This document shows, one piece after another, positions 1 through 7,923 of a DNA stretch of 64,000 nt. Each line of letters opens with the position of its first letter. The first letter of the stretch is position 1. The position numbers were made by a program, and so were the translations under genes. Below the pieces are notes generated by a model that ran no database searches, was not told where the DNA came from, and saw only the letters and a program-made list of their open reading frames with translations. This stretch comes from JBJHBP01 sp050485645 (GTDB lineage: Bacteria > Pseudomonadota > Gammaproteobacteria > Steroidobacterales > Rariloculaceae): NCBI GenBank assembly GCA_050485645.1, contig JBJHBT010000003.1:1-64000 (forward strand), written 5' to 3'.

Positions 1-6
1 TCGATC

Positions 7-1071
7 GTGATCCGTAAATGCGACTTCAAGACGTTCACTCCCGCGCTCCCCAAGGCAAAAGGGAAGCAGCGTAAACGTCCCGCCGCGAAACAGTGCCGGC
101 GGCGCCGGCCTCAGGTCAGGGGTGGGGCAAGTTCAGGTGGCCAAAGATGGGGGAATTTGGGTGGCCGCCGGGGACCGGACGGCGCTCTTTTCCTTTCTCT
201 ATCCGTTGATAGCAATGACCTGGTGTTCTCAGTCGTGCAATCAGTGGCGGACATATCCGTGCCGAACGTTCGACATGTGACGGCGGCGATGGTGAATGGC
301 GGTGGTTACGTGCGCTTGGCGATCGATGAATCCGCTGGAACCGTGGTAGGTACTGTTCAGACGGATTGGTGGCTCTATCGAACTCTTTCCCACCCAACCG
401 AGCCAGTCGAGTTGATATTCCGGATGCCGCCCAGAGAGGTTGGGAGCCTTGATCGATATCTGGCATTGACGAGGTCCCTGCCGGCGTCAAGCGAGTTACA
501 ACGGCTCGAGCTAAGGCATCTCGTGGCCGAGGCGCTGGCTGATATCCAGCCGAGTAGCTACACAGAAGACATCCGCTCGATGGGCATCGATTTACGGATG
601 CATACCGAGCCTGACCGGGAGGGCATCAGTCGTGTAGATCCCGCTCAGCGCGCTGAGCCGGGCGTAATCGCGCGCGTTATGAATGAGCTTGCGCCGCTGA
701 TTCGAGCAAAGGGAGATGAGGAATACGGCGTCGCCAGGCTTGTTGCTGAGCCTGATGATGGAGGATGGCGTATCGAGTTTCGGCAGCTGGTCAATGGAAT
801 ACCGTTCGCGAGTTCGAGTGGCGCATTGCTGATCGCGCCGAATGGTGACGTGCGAAGTCTGCGTGTACGCAACCTCATCGATTCGTCGAATATTCTTGTG
901 GAACCGTTAGAGATGACTTTGCAGCAGGCAGAGCAGCTTGCGCTCGGGGAGCTGGGGCAGCAGGTTCCTGCTGCGACGATCGAGGGCCAGGGGCTGATCG
1001 TATATGACTATGATCCGCTCTCCAACGATCGATTGGTACCGATTGGACAGTTCACATATGTGGGTGGCTGA
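7..1071 (+). CDS. Hypothetical PepSY-like protein, probably N-terminally disrupted
   Basis: This is an open frame of 354 codons that I cannot assign to a named family. The first 60 or so residues are an Arg/Lys/Gly-rich, low-quality stretch lying over the IS-like repeats, and they are unlikely to be native. The credible protein begins around position 205. Its C-terminal third (positions about 760-900) has a pattern like PepSY or metallopeptidase propeptide domains: WRIEFRQLVNGIPF, then an apolar strand and PNGDVRSLRVRN, then a helix rich in E and Q. The frame ends with QFTYVGG, where such domains normally continue, so the 3' end may also be truncated. No ribosome-binding site or start can be defined. 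It is best read as a fragment of a secreted or exported protein interrupted by an insertion. Confidence 0.4.
   Translation: MIRKCDFKTFTPALPKAKGKQRKRPAAKQCRRRRPQVRGGASSGGQRWGNLGGRRGPDGALFLSLSVDSNDLVFSVVQSVADISVPNVRHVTAAMVNGGGYVRLAIDESAGTVVGTVQTDWWLYRTLSHPTEPVELIFRMPPREVGSLDRYLALTRSLPASSELQRLELRHLVAEALADIQPSSYTEDIRSMGIDLRMHTEPDREGISRVDPAQRAEPGVIARVMNELAPLIRAKGDEEYGVARLVAEPDDGGWRIEFRQLVNGIPFASSSGALLIAPNGDVRSLRVRNLIDSSNILVEPLEMTLQQAEQLALGELGQQVPAATIEGQGLIVYDYDPLSNDRLVPIGQFTYVGG
116..180. mobile_element. Possible IS21-like terminal repeat remnant
   Basis: Two imperfect direct repeats of the form GGGG(C/G)AA(G/-)TT(C/T)xGGTGGCC lie about 25 bp apart (GGGGCAAGTTCAGGTGGCC and GGGGGAATTTGGGTGGCC). 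Repeated GGTGGCC-ended units of this kind are typical of the ends of IS21-family elements, as I remember them. No terminal dinucleotide, no target duplication and no recognisable istA or istB tail is visible in the preceding 115 bases. The assignment is tentative and rests only on these repeats. Confidence 0.3.
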
Positions 1072-1254
1072 ACGACGAGAAGAGGGCAGATTCTTGTCCT
1101 GATGCACACCGGACAAGTACTGGTCATGAGGCGAAGCAGGCGAGGGTAGCTGATGCGATAGTTTCGCAGGCACTTGCCGACCCGGTTGTTCGATTCGAAA
1201 AGCTCTTGAGGCCACCGTGCAGATCCCGACGCTGCGCACCGCCCCTTGCTCCCA

Positions 1255-1300
1255 TGCACATTAACCGTTAGTATACAAAACATTCGTGCACTAATCAGGT
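1255..1300. promoter_or_regulatory. AT-rich operator-like region upstream of the MarR gene
   Basis: A local AT-rich island in otherwise GC-rich DNA sits just before the regulator start. It contains TTAGT and ACTAA as inverted arms 19 bp apart, with a GTATAC palindrome beside the left arm. MarR-family proteins commonly autoregulate through such palindromes next to their own start. The assignment is by position and symmetry only. Confidence 0.3.
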
Positions 1301-1305
1301 GTGGT

Positions 1306-1860
1306 ATGGCCGAAATGACGGGATCGGCACGCGGCCGAAGCGGCGCAGGCAGCCGTCACGGTGCCATGAACAGTGAAGACGAGGTGCTGGATGCGCTCAA
1401 GCGCATCATGCGCGCGGTAGACATGCATAGCCGCCGGTTGCTGGTGCAGCACGGTCTGAGTACGCCCCAGCTGATCTGTCTGCGCGAGTTGGCCAGGGGT
1501 GGCCCCGTGCCGTCCGGGCGATTGGCCGAGCAGGTGAATCTCAGTCCGGCCACGCTGTCGGGGATTCTCGACCGTCTTGAGGCACGCGGCTTCATTCGTC
1601 GCGTGCGTCAGCTCGACGACAAGCGTCGCGTCATGGTGGAGCTCAGCGCCGAGGGTTCAGCACTGCTGGCCCATGCGCCGTCGCCGATGCAGGACGACTT
1701 TCTGCGCCGGTTTCGTGCGTTGTCGGCGACACAACAGGCCGATATCGCAAGGGTGCTGCACAAACTGGGCCGAATGATGACCCCGGAGCCGACTGAACCG
1801 GCGCGTGACAGCCGCCGACCGGTCAACGGCAGAAAACTCAGGGACGAATCGGTGAGCTGA
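1306..1860 (+). CDS. MarR-family transcriptional regulator
   Basis: This is a 184-residue winged-helix regulator. Residues about 25-160 fit the MarR fold: a dimerisation helix (VLDALKRIMRAVDMHSRRLL), a recognition region with LAEQVNLSPATLSGILDRLE, and a wing with RRVRQLDDKRRVMVELSAEG carrying the typical D-x-R motif. The longer open frame begins at 1246 without a ribosome site. The ATG at 1306, with AGGTG shortly upstream, is preferred; an ATG at 1366 is also possible. It lies 133 bp before the NAGGN cassette on the same strand and probably controls it or is co-transcribed with it. EctR of the ectoine operon is a known MarR regulator of an osmolyte pathway and is a useful parallel. The ligand is unknown. 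Confidence 0.85.
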   Translation: MAEMTGSARGRSGAGSRHGAMNSEDEVLDALKRIMRAVDMHSRRLLVQHGLSTPQLICLRELARGGPVPSGRLAEQVNLSPATLSGILDRLEARGFIRRVRQLDDKRRVMVELSAEGSALLAHAPSPMQDDFLRRFRALSATQQADIARVLHKLGRMMTPEPTEPARDSRRPVNGRKLRDESVS

Positions 1861-1993
1861 GCCGCTGCCGGAAGCAGAGCGTTTCACGGCGGGCCGGTTC
1901 GTTACGAATGGAAGCAGCGAAAAGAACGGAGCCAATGACACAACAGACAATGACACCCACAGATCACACTACAACTGTGCCAGTGGAGCCAAC

Positions 1994-3778
1994 ATGTGCG
2001 GCATAGCCGGTGAGATCCGTTTCGATGGCAAGCCCGCATCGCGGGATACCGTCGCACGCATGAATGAAATCCAGCGCCCGCGCGGACCGGACAGCCATGG
2101 CGTCTGGCAGCGCGAGCACGTTGCACTGGGCCACACGCGCCTGAAAATCATCGACCTCTCCGACAATGGCGCCCAGCCGATGGTGGATGCCGGGCTCGGC
2201 CTCACGCTGGTGTTCAACGGCTGCATCTACAACTATCCGCAGCTTCAGCAGCAACTGAAGCAGGCCGGCCACACGTTTCGCAGCAACAGCGATTCCGAAG
2301 TGATACTCAAGGCGTACGCCGAATGGGGTGAGGACTGCGTGCAGCACTTCAACGGCATGTTCGCATTCGTCATCGTTGAACATGCAACAGACAAGGTGTT
2401 CGCGGCGCGCGACCGTCTCGGCGTGAAGCCGTTCTACTTCACCGATCGCGATGGCGCGGGCAGCCGCGGCGTGTTCCGTTTCGCCTCGTCACTGCCGGCC
2501 CTGATGGCCGTGGATTCCGGCACCCGGGATATCAACCCGGTTGCACTGCATCACTACATGACCTTTCACTCCGTGGTGCCCGCTCCGCATACCATCATCG
2601 ACGGCTTTCACAAGCTGCCGCCGGCGACGGTGATGACCCTGTCCGCGGACGGCGAGCGGCGTCAGCGGCGCTACTGGGCACCGGAGTATCTGCCGCCGGG
2701 TACCGGCACGGCGGACTTCGAGGCCTGCAAGGATGAGCTGCTGGACGTGCTTACCGCCTCGGTGCGGCGGCGCATGGTGGCGGACGTGCCGGTGGGCGTA
2801 CTGCTGTCGGGCGGTGTGGATTCCAGTCTTGTCGTGGCGCTGCTGGCCGAATGCGGTGTCGGGCAGCTGGACACGTTCAGCATCGGCTTCCAGCATGCCG
2901 GTGACGAGGAAGGCGATGAGTTCCGTTACTCCGATCTGATCGCGAAAACCTTCGGCACTGAGCACCACAAGATCGTCGTCAGCTCCGAAGGGCTGGTCGA
3001 ACACCTGCCAGCCTGTTTCGCGGCCATGTCCGAACCCATGGTCAGCCACGACAACATCGCGTTCTATCTTCTCAGCCGTGAAGTGTCGCGCCATCTGAAG
3101 GTGGTGCAGAGCGGGCAGGGCGCCGACGAAGTCTTCGGTGGCTACCATTGGTATCCGCCGATGGCGGGCAGTGGCGATCCGGTGCAGGCGTATGCGGGCG
3201 CATTCTTCGATCGCGATCACGGTGAGTATCTCGAGGCGGTGAACCCCCGTTTTCACGGCGGCGACGAAAGCCGGCGCTTCGTGGCGGAGCATTTCGCCCA
3301 TGAGGGCGCGTTCGATCCGGTCGACAAGGCCCTGCATCTGGATACCACGGTGATGCTGGTGGACGATCCGCTCAAGCGGGTCGACAATATGACCATGGCG
3401 TGGGCGCTGGAAGCACGGGTGCCGTTCCTGGACTACGAGCTGGTGGAGTTCGCGGCACGGCTGCCGTCATCGATGAAAATCGAGCCCGAGGGCAAATACA
3501 TTCTCAAGGAAGCTGCCCGTCGCGTACTGCCCGCTGCGGTGATCGATCGCCCCAAGGGGTATTTCCCGGTGCCCGAACTGAAGTATCTGAGTGGCCCCAG
3601 CCTGGATTTCGTGAAGGATGCGATGGGCAGCCGCGTCGCGCGCGAGCGTGGCCTGTTCGATGACAGCTATCTGCGAAAGCTGCTGGCCGCACCGGCCGAT
3701 CACATCACGCCGCTGCGCGGCTCCAAGCTCTGGCAGCTCGCGGTGCTCGAAGTGTGGCTGCAGACGCATCATGCGTGA
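1994..3778 (+). CDS. asnO: N-acetylglutaminylglutamine amidotransferase (NAGGN synthesis)
   Basis: A 594-residue asparagine-synthetase-like enzyme. It is inferred to convert the terminal carboxylate of N-acetylglutaminylglutamine to the amide, giving the osmolyte NAGGN. The start is fixed by Cys2 (MCGIAGE), the glutaminase nucleophile. Further class II glutaminase motifs follow: RGPDSHGVW, NGCIYNY, SDSEV and ARDRLGVKPF. The synthetase domain has the ATP-pyrophosphatase loop SGGVDS at residues 272-277, then the QGADEVFGGY and DNMTMAWALEARVPFLD motifs. Length and partners match the NAGGN amidotransferase family rather than asnB: the next two genes are the dedicated synthetase and M42 peptidase of this pathway. 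Genes for this route are osmotically induced in Pseudomonas and Sinorhizobium. The assignment is firm because of the three-gene context. Confidence 0.93.
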   Translation: MCGIAGEIRFDGKPASRDTVARMNEIQRPRGPDSHGVWQREHVALGHTRLKIIDLSDNGAQPMVDAGLGLTLVFNGCIYNYPQLQQQLKQAGHTFRSNSDSEVILKAYAEWGEDCVQHFNGMFAFVIVEHATDKVFAARDRLGVKPFYFTDRDGAGSRGVFRFASSLPALMAVDSGTRDINPVALHHYMTFHSVVPAPHTIIDGFHKLPPATVMTLSADGERRQRRYWAPEYLPPGTGTADFEACKDELLDVLTASVRRRMVADVPVGVLLSGGVDSSLVVALLAECGVGQLDTFSIGFQHAGDEEGDEFRYSDLIAKTFGTEHHKIVVSSEGLVEHLPACFAAMSEPMVSHDNIAFYLLSREVSRHLKVVQSGQGADEVFGGYHWYPPMAGSGDPVQAYAGAFFDRDHGEYLEAVNPRFHGGDESRRFVAEHFAHEGAFDPVDKALHLDTTVMLVDDPLKRVDNMTMAWALEARVPFLDYELVEFAARLPSSMKIEPEGKYILKEAARRVLPAAVIDRPKGYFPVPELKYLSGPSLDFVKDAMGSRVARERGLFDDSYLRKLLAAPADHITPLRGSKLWQLAVLEVWLQTHHA

Positions 3779-3885
3779 GCCTGCCGGGAACCGGAGCCGG
3801 ATTCATGAAAGCGACGATTCGTCAGGAAATTCCCTCGGGGAGGCAACGGTCCGGCGGGCCGGGCCCACACAGGAGGCAGGCGGCC

Positions 3886-5625
3886 ATGAGTAGTGGTGGA
3901 GGACGACATCGCATCGAACGCCGAAGCAGTGCGTCGATCGGTCCCAGCAAGGGTGGTGAACCCAGGCATCACGGCGAACGCCTGACCCGTGATGCGGTGA
4001 TCGATTGCGGCTGGGGCAACCTGATCTTCGCCCATACGTTCGGCAGCAGTGAAGCGCTGGTCGAGGCCGTGGTGGCGGAGGAACCCGGCCAGCGTCACCT
4101 GGCACTGTATCTGAAGGATCCGCATGTCATTCTGTCGCTGGCGCCGCACGATCTGTTCCTGGATCCGTCCCACACCTACCGGCTCTGGTTGTCGCGCTAT
4201 GCGGCCGGTCGCGTGCAGCCTCAGGGCTTCGTGATTCGCCGACTGCAGCGTCGCAGCGATGCCGACGACATCTACCGCCTGCTGATGAGTCGCGGCATGG
4301 TGTCCGCATCCCCCGAGTTCATCTGGAACGAACGCGGTTCGCGTGCCGTGCAGTATTTCGTTGCCGTCGATCCGGATTCAGGGCGCGTGATCGGCACCGT
4401 GACAGGCATCGACCATGCCGAAGCATTCGACGACCCGGAAAACGGCGCGAGCATGTGGTGTCTGGCGGTGGATCCGCAGGGACACTTCCCGGGTATCGGC
4501 CGGTCGCTGGTGGCCTATGTGGCTGATCACTTCGCGGCGCGGGGACGGGCGTTCATGGATCTGTCCGTGATGCACGACAACGAGGCCGTGATCCGGCTGT
4601 ACGAGCAACTGGGCTTCGAACGCGTACCGGTGTTCTGCGTGAAGAAGCGTAATGCGATCAACCAGCCGCTGTATATCGGCAGGAAGCCGACCGCCGGGCT
4701 GAACATCTACTCGCAGATCATTGTCGATGAGGCGCTCAGGCGTGGCGTCGCGGTGGACGTGCTGGACGAGCATGAAGGCTACTTCGCGCTGCAGTACGGC
4801 GGACGACGCATCATCTGCCGCGAGTCGCTGTCGGAACTCACCTCCGCGATCGCGATGAGCCGTTGTGACAACAAGCGCGTTACGCATCGGGTGCTGGCCG
4901 ACGCGGGCCTGCCGGTACCGCGCCAGTGCATGGCGGCCGACGATGCCGCGAACGAACGGTTCCTGGCCGAGTGCGGCCGCATCGTCGTCAAGCCGGCGCG
5001 CGGCGAACAGGGGCAGGGTATCAGCGTGAATGTCGCCGATGCGAACGACATGCGCGAGGCGATCACCACGGCCCGGCGCTACTGCAACGATGTCCTGCTC
5101 GAGGAGTACGTGCAGGGCGAGGACCTGCGCATCGTCGTGATCGACTTCAAGGCCGTGGCCGCCGCCATCAGGCGGCCGGCGTCGGTGATCGGCACCGGCC
5201 GCCACACCATCACCGAACTCATCGACAAGCAGAGTCGGCGCCGTGCGGCCGCGACGGGCGGTGAAAGCCGGATTCCGGTGGACCAGGAAACCAGCCGCTG
5301 CCTGGCAGCGTCCGGACTGACGCTGGACGATGTGCTGGAGGAAGGTCGCAGTGTGCGTGTGCGCGAGACCGCGAACCTGCACACCGGCGGTACGCTGCAC
5401 GATGTCACCGAGGAACTGAGTCCGGCGATGCGCGCCGCGGCGGAGCAGGCGGCGCGCGTACTGAGCATACCGGTGGTGGGGCTCGACCTGCTGGTTGATG
5501 CGGCGGACGGCGAGCGATACGTATTCATCGAAGCCAACGAACGGCCGGGGCTCGCCAATCACGAGCCACAACCGACCGCCGAGCGCTTCATGGACCTGCT
5601 GTTCCCGCAGACCGCGGGCGCGTGA
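3886..5625 (+). CDS. ngg: N-acetylglutaminylglutamine synthetase (GNAT/ATP-grasp fusion)
   Basis: A 579-residue bifunctional enzyme expected to acetylate and ligate two glutamines to make N-acetylglutaminylglutamine. The frame is open from 3754, but the ATG at 3886 has a perfect AGGAGG nine bases upstream and removes an odd basic leader. A GNAT domain spans about residues 120-255, with LAVDPQGHFPGIGRSLVAYV as the acetyl-CoA loop and NEAVIRLYEQLGFERV. A cyanophycin-synthetase-like ATP-grasp domain runs from about 325 to the end, with SRCDNKRVTHRVLADAGLPV, VVKPARGEQGQGISV, LLEEYVQGEDLRIVVID and FIEANERPGL. It follows asnO by 107 bp and overlaps the region just before the M42 gene. The resemblance to cyanophycin synthetase is limited to the ATP-grasp half; the GNAT half and the neighbours decide the function. 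Confidence 0.92.
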   Translation: MSSGGGRHRIERRSSASIGPSKGGEPRHHGERLTRDAVIDCGWGNLIFAHTFGSSEALVEAVVAEEPGQRHLALYLKDPHVILSLAPHDLFLDPSHTYRLWLSRYAAGRVQPQGFVIRRLQRRSDADDIYRLLMSRGMVSASPEFIWNERGSRAVQYFVAVDPDSGRVIGTVTGIDHAEAFDDPENGASMWCLAVDPQGHFPGIGRSLVAYVADHFAARGRAFMDLSVMHDNEAVIRLYEQLGFERVPVFCVKKRNAINQPLYIGRKPTAGLNIYSQIIVDEALRRGVAVDVLDEHEGYFALQYGGRRIICRESLSELTSAIAMSRCDNKRVTHRVLADAGLPVPRQCMAADDAANERFLAECGRIVVKPARGEQGQGISVNVADANDMREAITTARRYCNDVLLEEYVQGEDLRIVVIDFKAVAAAIRRPASVIGTGRHTITELIDKQSRRRAAATGGESRIPVDQETSRCLAASGLTLDDVLEEGRSVRVRETANLHTGGTLHDVTEELSPAMRAAAEQAARVLSIPVVGLDLLVDAADGERYVFIEANERPGLANHEPQPTAERFMDLLFPQTAGA

Positions 5626-5642
5626 ATGAACAGGGAAATCCG

Positions 5643-6803
5643 ATGACGCAGAATGCGAAAGATCACAAGGACCGTGCCACTGCAGCTGTCGACAGGGACT
5701 ACCTGCTGGCGACACTGCGCAAACTGCTGGAGATCCCAAGTCCCACCGGGTATACCGATGAGGTGGTGCGGGCGTGCTGCAGGATGCTGAGCGATCTGGA
5801 CGTGCCATACGAGCTTACCCGTCGCGGCGCGATACGCGCCGTGCTGAAGGGCGAATCACGCAAGCCGGCGCGGGCGCTGATCGCGCATGTGGACACCCTG
5901 GGCGCACAGGTACGCCATCTGAAGAGCAACGGCCGTACGGAGCTGGTGCCGATCGGCCACTGGTCGGCACGGTTCGCCGAAGGCGCGCGCTGCACGCTGT
6001 TCACCCGTGGCGGCTCGTACCGCGGCACGATCCTGCCGCTCAAGGCATCCGGACACACCTTCGGCAAGCAGATCGACACCCAGCCGGTCAGCTGGGACAA
6101 CGTGGAGCTGCGCGTGGATCTGGATGTGGGTAGCGCCGACGACCTGCGACGCCACGGTATCGCGATAGGAGACCATGTCGCGATCGATCCGCAGCCGGAG
6201 TTCCTCGCCAATGGTTACATCAACTCCCGGCATCTGGACGACAAGGCCGGCGTGGCGGTGCTGTTCGCGGCATTGAAGGCGTTGCGCGACGGCAGGGTGC
6301 GCGTACCCGTGGACTGCTACTTTCTGTTCTCGATTGCCGAAGAGGTGGGCGTGGGTGCCTCGTCGGTACTGCATGGCGATATTGCATCGATGGTGTCAAT
6401 CGACAACGGCACCACGGCGCCCGGCCAGGCCAGTTCGGAGTTCGGTGTCACGGTGGCGATGGCCGACACCAGCGGGCCCTTCGACTACCATCTGACGCAC
6501 AAGCTGATCGATCTGTGCGAGCAGTTCGACATCCCGTTTCAGCGCGATATTTTTCGCTATTACCGCTGCGACAGCGCCTCGGCCATCGAGGCCGGCAACG
6601 ACATCCGCACTGCACTGATCACCTTCGGCATCGACGCCAGTCACGGCTATGAGCGTATTCACGAGCACTCGCTGGAGTCACTGGCGAGACTGGTGATCGC
6701 CTATGCGGGCAGCGATGTGCTGATCTCGCGGGATCGCGAGGACATGGGGTCGATCAAGGGCTTTACCCATCAACCGCTGGCGCCAGCACGCGACGCCGAG
6801 TAG
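5643..6803 (+). CDS. NAGGN-system M42-family metallopeptidase
   Basis: A 386-residue di-metal aminopeptidase of the M42/M20 superfamily that accompanies NAGGN genes; a role in turnover of the osmolyte is a common inference, not proven. Visible metal and catalytic motifs are HVDTLG (about residue 82), SRHLDDKAGVAVL (about 197), FSIAEEVGVGAS with the paired catalytic Glu, and SIDNGTTAPGQ. A C-terminal HEHSLESLARLV carries the last His ligand. The frame also opens with a GTG at 5622 that overlaps the upstream TGA. The ATG at 5643, with AGGGA six bases upstream, is the better start. It is the last gene of the cassette; the next gene begins 70 bp later with no obvious terminator between. Confidence 0.88.
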   Translation: MTQNAKDHKDRATAAVDRDYLLATLRKLLEIPSPTGYTDEVVRACCRMLSDLDVPYELTRRGAIRAVLKGESRKPARALIAHVDTLGAQVRHLKSNGRTELVPIGHWSARFAEGARCTLFTRGGSYRGTILPLKASGHTFGKQIDTQPVSWDNVELRVDLDVGSADDLRRHGIAIGDHVAIDPQPEFLANGYINSRHLDDKAGVAVLFAALKALRDGRVRVPVDCYFLFSIAEEVGVGASSVLHGDIASMVSIDNGTTAPGQASSEFGVTVAMADTSGPFDYHLTHKLIDLCEQFDIPFQRDIFRYYRCDSASAIEAGNDIRTALITFGIDASHGYERIHEHSLESLARLVIAYAGSDVLISRDREDMGSIKGFTHQPLAPARDAE

Positions 6804-6873
6804 GCGCTTGCGGTATGTCCCGGCGTCGTTAGAATGACCGGTTCAGTGTCTTCGCTCTCCGTTGCCGGTTGTC

Positions 6874-7905
6874 ATGTCATTGCGAGCCTTCTTTCTGATC
6901 CACCGCCTGTCGCTTCCTGAGCCGTCCGCCCACCGCCGCGCGAGGTGGCGCGCCGCTCTGCTGTCCGGTGTCTGGGCGGTGGCGGTTGTGGCTGCCGGCT
7001 GCGTGACCCATAAGCCGCTGTCGGACGACTACAGCGGACCGGAGCCTCTGCCCGAGTCACTGGCGCGCCAGTTCAGTCTTGCATCGGCTCCTCCCGTCAT
7101 GGAAGACGAACGGGCGCGTGTGCGGCTGGGGCTGCGCATGCGGGAGATGGTGATGCCGTCGCTCGATTCCCCGGACCGCAACATGCATGTGGAAGTGTAT
7201 GACGTGGCGGCCACCGAACCGGTGCCGGTCATCGTGATTCTGCCGATATTCAACGGCCAGCTGCGAATCAGTCGCTACTTCGCGCGCCATTTCGTCAACC
7301 AGGGCTGGGCAGTGGTCGTCGTGGACCGCGACCGGTCGGAGCTGGAGGACGACATCCTCGACCCTGAGGATGCGATCAGCGCCAGTATTCGTGACTACAT
7401 GCGCGTACTGGACTGGGTGGCTGCGGATCCGGCCTACGATCCGGACCGCGTGGGGATATTCGGTGTCAGTCTGGGTGGAATGGATGCCGTCATGCTGGCC
7501 GCCCTGGACGATCGCGTGAACTCGGTGGTTGCGGCCATGGCCGGTGGCGACCTTACCGATGTGGTCATGAGTACCAGCTATCGCTCCATCAATCGCACCA
7601 TCGAGCATCAGCTGGAAGTGTCCGGGCTCTCCCGTGAAGCGTTCCGTCGCGAACTGGATGAGAACATTCGCACCGAGCCGGTGGCCCTTGCACCGTACGT
7701 CAACGCCGAGGATGTGCTGCTGATCCTGACGCGCGGTGACTGGATCGTGCCATTCTCGGCCCAGGAGGAGCTGCTGGAATCGCTGGGGAATCCGGAATCG
7801 CTGGTGCTGCCGACGGGACACCGCACGTCGGTGGTGTACTTTCCGCTGCTGAGAAGCACGGCATTCGACTTCTTCCGGCGCCGCTTCGCCGTCGAGCAGA
7901 ACTGA
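6874..7905 (+). CDS. Lipoprotein alpha/beta hydrolase of unknown substrate
   Basis: A 343-residue predicted lipoprotein: a basic N-terminus, a hydrophobic segment LLSGVWAVAVVAAGC and a lipobox ending VAAGC. The mature part is an alpha/beta hydrolase. VIVILPIFNG forms the strand and oxyanion region. The nucleophile elbow is GVSLGG within DRVGIFGVSLGGMDAVMLA. A late Asp is offered by LTRGDWIVPF, and the catalytic His lies in LPTGHRTSV. This looks like a dienelactone-hydrolase or acetyl-xylan-esterase type fold. A TTG four codons upstream (6862) is an alternative start; neither start has a clear ribosome site. It converges with the next gene, leaving only 18 bp between stop codons. The substrate cannot be predicted. 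Confidence 0.8.
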   Translation: MSLRAFFLIHRLSLPEPSAHRRARWRAALLSGVWAVAVVAAGCVTHKPLSDDYSGPEPLPESLARQFSLASAPPVMEDERARVRLGLRMREMVMPSLDSPDRNMHVEVYDVAATEPVPVIVILPIFNGQLRISRYFARHFVNQGWAVVVVDRDRSELEDDILDPEDAISASIRDYMRVLDWVAADPAYDPDRVGIFGVSLGGMDAVMLAALDDRVNSVVAAMAGGDLTDVVMSTSYRSINRTIEHQLEVSGLSREAFRRELDENIRTEPVALAPYVNAEDVLLILTRGDWIVPFSAQEELLESLGNPESLVLPTGHRTSVVYFPLLRSTAFDFFRRRFAVEQN

Positions 7906-7923
7906 TTCACGCCCGCCCCGGGG

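Noticed and set aside
3886..5625. Cyanophycin synthetase
   Set aside because: The ATP-grasp half is similar, but the GNAT half, the length and the asnO/M42 partners identify the NAGGN synthetase.
4378..5808. 476-codon ORF antisense to ngg
   Set aside because: Its composition mirrors the opposite strand of a strongly supported enzyme gene; no motif is seen.
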